From positions 81,670 through 145,669 of the forward strand of contig MU128984.1 of NCBI GenBank assembly GCA_014904985.1: DNA of 64,000 nt. The letters are read 5' to 3'. How positions within the stretch are numbered: the stretch's first letter is position 1; each line of letters begins with the position of its first letter. This document shows positions 59,201-64,000 of this stretch, piece by piece. This DNA comes from Hydnum rufescens UP504 (Eukaryota; Basidiomycota; Agaricomycetes; Cantharellales; Hydnaceae). The notes under the pieces were generated by a model that made no database searches, was not told where the DNA came from, and worked only from the letters and a program-made list of their open reading frames with translations. The position numbers and the translations under genes were made by a program.

Positions 59201-59904
59201 AGTGCCTCACTCATCCAGAACAACCCAAAGAGGGTGGAAATCAATGTAAGAGCTCCATAGGAACACACCATATAGATTTATGATAAATACAGGGCAGAGC
59301 ATCCCCAAAATATTTAAGAGGACAATTTTTAATGGTTCAGAATCATCAAATTGCACATGCAACACCAATTAAAAGTGATATAAAATGACAACATGCCCAA
59401 TGAAATTGCAGTTTTTTTGTCACAGATCTTTGGCTATGGATGCCCTTCATCTACTCAAGAAGTTTGGGCCCTGTAGTGTGATAATTGATGGAGGTAGAGA
59501 GCAAACTGCAATTACCCAGTGGACGGAAGCGGAAACAAATAGTAACACCATGCCGCCACATCACACTCCAGCTTTCCATTGTACCGGATCCACTTTCTGA
59601 ATGATATATCCCTGTCCAGTGGGAACGAACCCCCTGGGTACAGGAAGGGGCATGCTGCTTACTTGGGCATGCCATGTGCATCGACGTGCGCATATCTGGT
59701 GTGTTGCATTTTTCCCCTCTGGTCCAATGTTGGGACAGCCTGGTTAGCCACTTTTCCGTATCATATTAGATATGATGAGCATTGCATCTATCATATCTAA
59801 CTAGATGTTTACACCAGGGGGCCCCCAGGGGCCCCTGCAATACAATCAAGGGGCCCCCAAGCAGCCCCTCAAGCAGCCCAGGGGCCCCTGGGGCCCCTAG
59901 CCAT
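59201..59904. other. Repeat remnants and a GGGGCCCC cluster
   Basis: No gene. Near 59765-59800 is a small inverted repeat (ATTAGATATGATGAG...ATCATATCTAACTAGAT) like that at 52590. From 59811 to 59900 there are five GGGGCCCC-type palindromes in under 100 bp. Confidence 0.55.
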
Positions 59905-59959
59905 GGATTATTTATTTATTATTATTATTATCATTATTACTAATGTTATTATTATATAC

Positions 59960-60070
59960 AATGATAGGCTTGCCCAGTGGGGCTCACCCATGCGCCCAAG
60001 AAGAACAGCCAGAGGCTGCTCTTCTTGCACGATCATAGCCAAAGGAAAAAAAACCTTAACTTCATGTGGA
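59960..60070 (-). other. Hairpin intron cassette C1, decayed
   Basis: Hairpin 59997-60027 (CAAGAAGAACAGCC with GGCTGCTCTTCTTG; one mismatch). The donor region is disrupted; limits approximate. Confidence 0.5.
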
Positions 60071-60203
60071 GGGGTTTGGCTTGGTTTGGTGGGTTTGGGG
60101 TCGTGGGGTTCAGCTCGGTGGGTTTGGGTCATTGGGTGGGTCGCGGGGTTTGGCTTGCCAGATCTTCATTTGCCGGGTGTTCATTTGGATTCAAGTCCAA
60201 GAT

Positions 60204-60303
60204 CTAGGGAAAAAACAATACATTAGTTAGACAATAAAGCATCGCAAGAAGAGCAGCTTATGCTGCTCTTCTTGCACTGCAGGATTAATATAAAAAAACT
60301 CAC
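60204..60303 (-). other. Hairpin intron cassette C2 (100 nt)
   Basis: Donor GTGAGT, hairpin 60244-60275 with GCAAGAAGAGCAGC paired to GCTGCTCTTCTTGC (an internal A-T pair replaced by G-C on both strands), CTAACTAATG, acceptor TCCCTAG. Exon-end palindrome CACACACCCGCAGCAGCAGG. Confidence 0.83.
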
Positions 60304-60479
60304 CTTGTAGTACCACACACCCGCAGCAGCAGGTGTGTGGTACTTTATATACCCTGTGTATTGTCAGCCAGGTTTTGATATGCGAGGTCATGGGGGTGGG
60401 GGCTCACCATATATAGGCCACACCCACTGTGGTGGGTGTGGTTCCCGGGGCCACTCGCTGGGCACGTTCTCGTCTGTCA

Positions 60480-61830
60480 CGTTGTAAGCGGGAAACGGAA
60501 GTTGAATCCAGCCACAGTCCACGAAATGGAAACAAGGACAAAGAGAGGGGATCACGGGGCCAATCCGAACGTTGGGGTCCGAGAGAAGGGAGGTCTTTGA
60601 ATGGGTGAAATTGTCCTGTATAGACTGAGCCTATCCAGACAATAAATGAAGGGGTTGATAAATCAGAGAATCACACTCTAGGTCCTCCTCTTGAGAGCCT
60701 ATCAAAAGTGTGATTAGTGGGGGTTGAGTTTTGGAATTTACCCTGACACCAGCAGCAGTTCAACTAGCTTTTCAACTGGGGATGGGGGGAAAGACCATAG
60801 AAATTCGCATTTCCTGCACTTAATATACATCACAGAAAAATGCTATGGTAACCAGCGGAAAGGTGGGATTAAGGCGAAAATTATGAAAAAAAAATCAAGT
60901 CAAAAGCTTCAAAACTGAAGGAGATATTCAATTAACAAGTCAGAATAGGCGAATATGGCTTTACCAAGGTATTCCTCCTCTCCTACTGAACAAAATCCCT
61001 TGGGGAAAGGTGGAACTGGTCGCCCTAGATGTACCCTCCATCGGACATAGGGTGCTGGAGCCATAATTGCCTTTAGTAATCAGAAAAGCGGAGGTAAAAG
61101 TGAAATGAGCCATGGGGAGACTAAATTACAGAACGCCGAGTTCTTATCCGCTCGTTTTTCCCTTGGTACTGTTCAATGCAGATTTTCAGCGTCTTTCCAG
61201 GGGTGATCGTTTCGAACGAATCGGATCAAAACTGATGGAGTTATTCACGAAATACTGAAGAATAGTGTGGAACATGAGGTAAAATCAACCTGGAGGATTC
61301 AGTTCTCATCCGATAAACGTGTGTGTGGTACCGTTAGACAGGTATTAATCGTAGCTTTCTGGGTGCTGTCTTTTCAAGTCGATCCGATCGAAATTGGTGG
61401 AGATATTCGCAAAATACTCCTTGAGAGTATTGGAATAGCCCCTATTCAACATGTGACAAGTCCACAAGTCAAAGGGGGAGTCATGTTACGTAATACAAGG
61501 TCAAATACCACCCTTGAGGCAATTGGATATGCCGATGGTGATACAATAGATGGACGAAAGTAAGCAAGTTGAATTGCTATAGCCTGGTTGAACTGGCTTG
61601 GAGATAAGTACAAATTTGATGGCCTGTTGAAGTGCCAAGGACAGACAAATAATTGTCTCATATATAGGGTGGAGGAAAAGTAAAAAGGACCACGGATCCT
61701 GGGATGTGAATCCATGCTATTTTGACAGCCAGAGGAATAACGAGTGTGGATACGAGAGAAATGTAAGAATATGGATTTGTTTGAGGAGGTAATTGGGCCC
61801 GGATGAGGTATGTACGTAATGGGATTTTAT
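60480..61830. repeat. 145-bp-repeat segment inside element C
   Basis: It matches the segment at 42360-43600. Phrases GATCAAAACTGATGGAGTTA and GATCGAAATTGGTGGAGATA recur about 145-180 bp apart; both keep the GATCNAAAYTG core. No gene seen. Confidence 0.7.
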
Positions 61831-61878
61831 CCCTCCAACAGTGTGCTCATTTGACGCATTGCCATTTGACATGTTGCC

Positions 61879-61981
61879 CTTTGGCATGTATAGTATGTTA
61901 GTTTCAAATGTCAAAGAGCGCAAAAGGGCAGCAACAGCTGCCCTTCTTGCACAGCTGTATCTATTGGGGGATGGAACTCAC
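61879..61981 (-). other. Hairpin intron cassette C3 (103 nt)
   Basis: Donor GTGAGT, hairpin 61918-61952 (AAAAGGGCAGC with GCTGCCCTTCT; one mismatch), GAAACTAACAT, acceptor CCAAAG. Exon-end palindrome CACACCCACTGCAGCGGGTG. Confidence 0.78.
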
Positions 61982-62143
61982 CAGATAGCACCACACACCC
62001 ACTGCAGCGGGTGTGTGGTGCCATGTTTTATCTGTCATCATGTGGGTTTGGGGGCTGCACATGTATGTGGAGTCTTGGATGGATTTTGGCCCGCATTGAT
62101 TTCCAGGTGTTTTGTATTGTCATTATTTGCGACAACCTTAAAC

Positions 62144-62249
62144 CTAGAATGGAAATAATATGTATGTTAGTTAAAATGTTAAAGGAGTGCAAAAAGGGCA
62201 GCTTTTGCTGCCCTTTTTGCATGGCTGTATATAGTAGGAGGGAACTCAC
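62144..62249 (-). other. Hairpin intron cassette C4 (106 nt)
   Basis: Donor GTGAGT, hairpin 62187-62222 with AAAAAGGGCAGC paired to GCTGCCCTTTTT, TTAACTAACAT, acceptor ATTCTAG. Exon-end palindrome CACCCACCATGGTGGGTGTG. Confidence 0.85.
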
Positions 62250-62639
62250 CTATAGGACCATGCACCCACCATGGTGGGTGTGTGGTCCTGTTCTAGTTCT
62301 GCGGGATCCTGTGGGTTGTCCTATATACAAATGAGGTAGCTTAGGTAATCATCAAAACAAACAACTCAACACTGGGACTTTCCAGGCTCGAAAGAGTGCC
62401 CAATTAGGGGCAGTACCAACTCATATGGATAGATAATAAATACCTAGATAAAAAATAGATAATAAATATTAAATATCTGTCTAAAACAGGTGGAGGAATA
62501 AATGATAGTCTGTTGGATTGCACTAAGGCACCATGTGCAAAGAGGAATTGGGCGACTTCCATGCATTATAATTGGCCAAAATTTGAGTATCTTGGTGGGA
62601 TGTATATACATTTTATGTTGATGAAACGAATTGGATGAT

Positions 62640-62716
62640 CGCGCCAATTTTCAGTTTCTCGTGCCTTCAATTTCCTGAATAAGAAATTGAAGGCACGAGA
62701 AACTGAAAATTGGCGC
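62640..62716. repeat. Symmetry centre of element C
   Basis: TTTCTCGTGCCTTCAATTTC and its complement surround CTGAATAA at about 62678. The arms match from about 62345 to 63010. Confidence 0.9.
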
Positions 62717-63080
62717 GATCATCCAATTTGTTTCATCAACATAAAATGTATATACATCCCACCAAGATACTCAAATTTTGGCCAATTATAATGCATGGAA
62801 GTCACCCAATTCCTCTTTGCACATGGTGCCTTAGTGCAATCCAACAGACTATCATTTATTCCTCCACCTGTTTTAGACAGATATTTAGTATTTATTATCT
62901 ATTTTTTATCTAGGTATTTATTATCTATCCATATGAGTTGGTACTGCCCCTAATTGGGCACTCTTTCGAGCCTGGAAAGTCCCAGCATTGAGTAGGATCT
63001 TCACATTCTACTCAACATCGAGCCTGAAGCAAGCACAACGGTGCCACACACCCGCCAAGGTGGGTGTGTGGCACTATTAG

Positions 63081-63185
63081 GTGAGTTTTCTTTTTATGGG
63101 GTGTACCGCAACGCCAAAAGAGCAGCACTAGCTGCTCTTTTGGCATTGCTTGAATTATTTTTTACTAACATCTGCATTATTCTAG
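63081..63185 (+). other. Hairpin intron cassette C5 (105 nt)
   Basis: Donor GTGAGT, hairpin 63110-63147 (CGCCAAAAGAGCAGC stem), TTTACTAACAT, acceptor ATTCTAG. The length is a multiple of three and the frame is open through it. Confidence 0.85.
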
Positions 63186-63354
63186 GTCCCTTCTCACTCC
63201 GTGAAACCCTGCCGAAGAATGCACCGACAGGACCCTGGGCGAAATATGGTGGCAGGCACAGCCACTCAAGACCCCAATGGTCGTATATCCACAACATACG
63301 ACGAAACAAATACAGTGCCACACACCCACCGAAGCGGGTGTGTGGCAATATTAG

Positions 63355-63465
63355 GTGTGTTTTTCTTTATTACGGGGTGTACGACAATGCCAAAAGAGCA
63401 GCCCCGGCTGCTTTTTTGGCATTGCCTTTGCTTTTTTTTCCTTTACTAACATATTCTTATCCTAG
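63355..63465 (+). other. Hairpin intron cassette C6 (111 nt)
   Basis: Donor GTGTGT, hairpin 63387-63426 (one mismatch), TTTACTAACAT, acceptor ATCCTAG. The 169-nt exon before it (63186-63354) resembles the next exon, showing tandem duplication of exon plus intron. Confidence 0.82.
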
Positions 63466-63636
63466 GTACATTCACTGCACGATATCCGACCCAATCGATG
63501 CACAGGCCAGGTCCAGCATGAGACACAGGACCGCACAGCCACCTATACCCCCAACCCTCGATTTTCTGCAACATATACGAGGATGAAACAAATATGGTGC
63601 CACACACCCGCTTTCGCAGGTGTGTGGCAATATCAG

Positions 63637-63748
63637 GTGTGTTTTTTTTTTTCGTTATGGGGTGTACCACGACGCCAAAAGAGCAGCCCTGGCTGCTCTT
63701 TTGGCATTGCCTTCATTTTTTTTCTTTACTAACATATCATTATTCTAG
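63637..63748 (+). other. Hairpin intron cassette C7 (112 nt)
   Basis: Donor GTGTGT, hairpin 63671-63709, TTTACTAACAT, acceptor ATTCTAG. Preceded by a 171-nt exon ending in CACACCCGCTTTCGCAGGTG. Confidence 0.83.
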
Positions 63749-63941
63749 GTACATTTACTGCATGATATCCGACCCGACAAATGCACAGATCAGGCCCAGG
63801 GCAAAACACAGGACCATGCAGCCACCCATACCCCCCGACCCTCGATTTCCCACAACATATAAATGAAACCCGCACACAATGAGGCCACAGAAGTCCCAGA
63901 TGAACCCCACACCTGCTTCAGCAGGTGTGATAATTTTCAAG

Positions 63942-64000
63942 GTTAGTATTCCCCATATATAAGTATGACCGCGCAAAAGGAGCAGCATGTGCTGCTCCTT
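63942..64000 (+). other. Hairpin intron cassette C8, cut by window end
   Basis: Donor GTTAGT; hairpin begins at 63972 (GCGCAAAAGGAGCAGC) and is cut inside its second arm (GCTGCTCCTT). The stem again carries the AAGG/CCTT variant. Confidence 0.75.

Larger units (their letters stand above)
59905..64000. mobile_element. Foldback element C, right end beyond the window
   Basis: AT-rich TTATTTATTATTATTATT start, two minus cassettes, a lone exon-end palindrome at 60420, a 145-bp-repeat segment (60480-61830), two minus cassettes, a centre near 62678, then at least four plus cassettes. It keeps more CpG than elements B, D and F, suggesting a younger copy. Confidence 0.82.

Noticed and set aside
26535..63710. 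Cassettes as Helitron ends (hairpin plus CTAG)
   Set aside because: Helitron hairpins lie about 10-12 nt before CTRR at one end only; here 35-50 nt separate stem and YAG, units repeat in arrays, and the 5' GT and branch site fit an intron better.
22500..64000. Regular repeats as a CRISPR array
   Set aside because: Repeats are self-complementary, vary in sequence and spacing, lie in both orientations, and the genome is fungal.

Overview
This window is genomic DNA of a filamentous basidiomycete, most likely an Agaricomycete. Host genes have short GT-AG introns of about 50-70 nt, and their families (RhoGEF, D-2-hydroxyglutarate dehydrogenase, uL13, MBOAT/wax-synthase-like, Spp1, Lsm1, Stm1-like, NDUFA5, bL32m) have typical fungal forms. 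The mobile DNA includes CxC1-type KDZ, chromodomain gypsy, copia and pogo-like elements. I did not identify a species.

Region 1 (1-22.5 kb) is CpG-rich host sequence. In order it holds: a 3'-partial RhoGEF (-), a D-2-hydroxyglutarate dehydrogenase (+), ribosomal protein L16/uL13 (+), an MBOAT-family membrane protein (+), the Set1/COMPASS PHD protein Spp1 (+), LSM1 (+), an Stm1/HABP4-type ribosome-binding protein (-), and a head-to-head pair of mitochondrial genes, complex I NDUFA5 (-) and ribosomal bL32m (+). Four of these genes (RhoGEF, D2HGDH, MBOAT, NDUFA5) need one or more single-base frame corrections. Most corrections fall in homopolymers, which points to assembly indels rather than gene death.

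Region 2 (22.5-64 kb) is a nest of mobile elements, mostly CpG-poor. Its decayed open frames are broken mainly by TGA where the family usually has Arg (CGA), as expected from CpG-directed RIP or deamination. It includes three copies of one gypsy-type LTR (one with a clean 5-bp target duplication) that encode a small one-pass membrane protein, two other solo LTRs, degenerate gypsy, copia, KDZ and pogo genes, and several very long palindromes.

The most unusual feature is a dispersed cassette, seen more than 25 times between 24.1 and 64 kb. Each cassette is an exon-like block ending in a CACACCCGC...GCGGGTGTG palindrome, followed 6-15 nt later by a consensus 5' splice site and a roughly 97-116 nt intron-like segment. 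That segment carries a 12-18 bp hairpin (AAAAGAGCAGC...GCTGCTCTTTT), then a T-rich tract, a TACTAAC-like branch site and a YAG 3' splice site. The cassettes sit in long-inverted-repeat elements and always point outward from a central palindrome: leftward in left arms, rightward in right arms. Stem sequences change on both sides together between copies. The elements share ends containing GGTCAGCC and carry no transposase I can recognise. I read them as a non-autonomous foldback family carrying arrays of spliceable hairpin introns; I know of no described family that matches.
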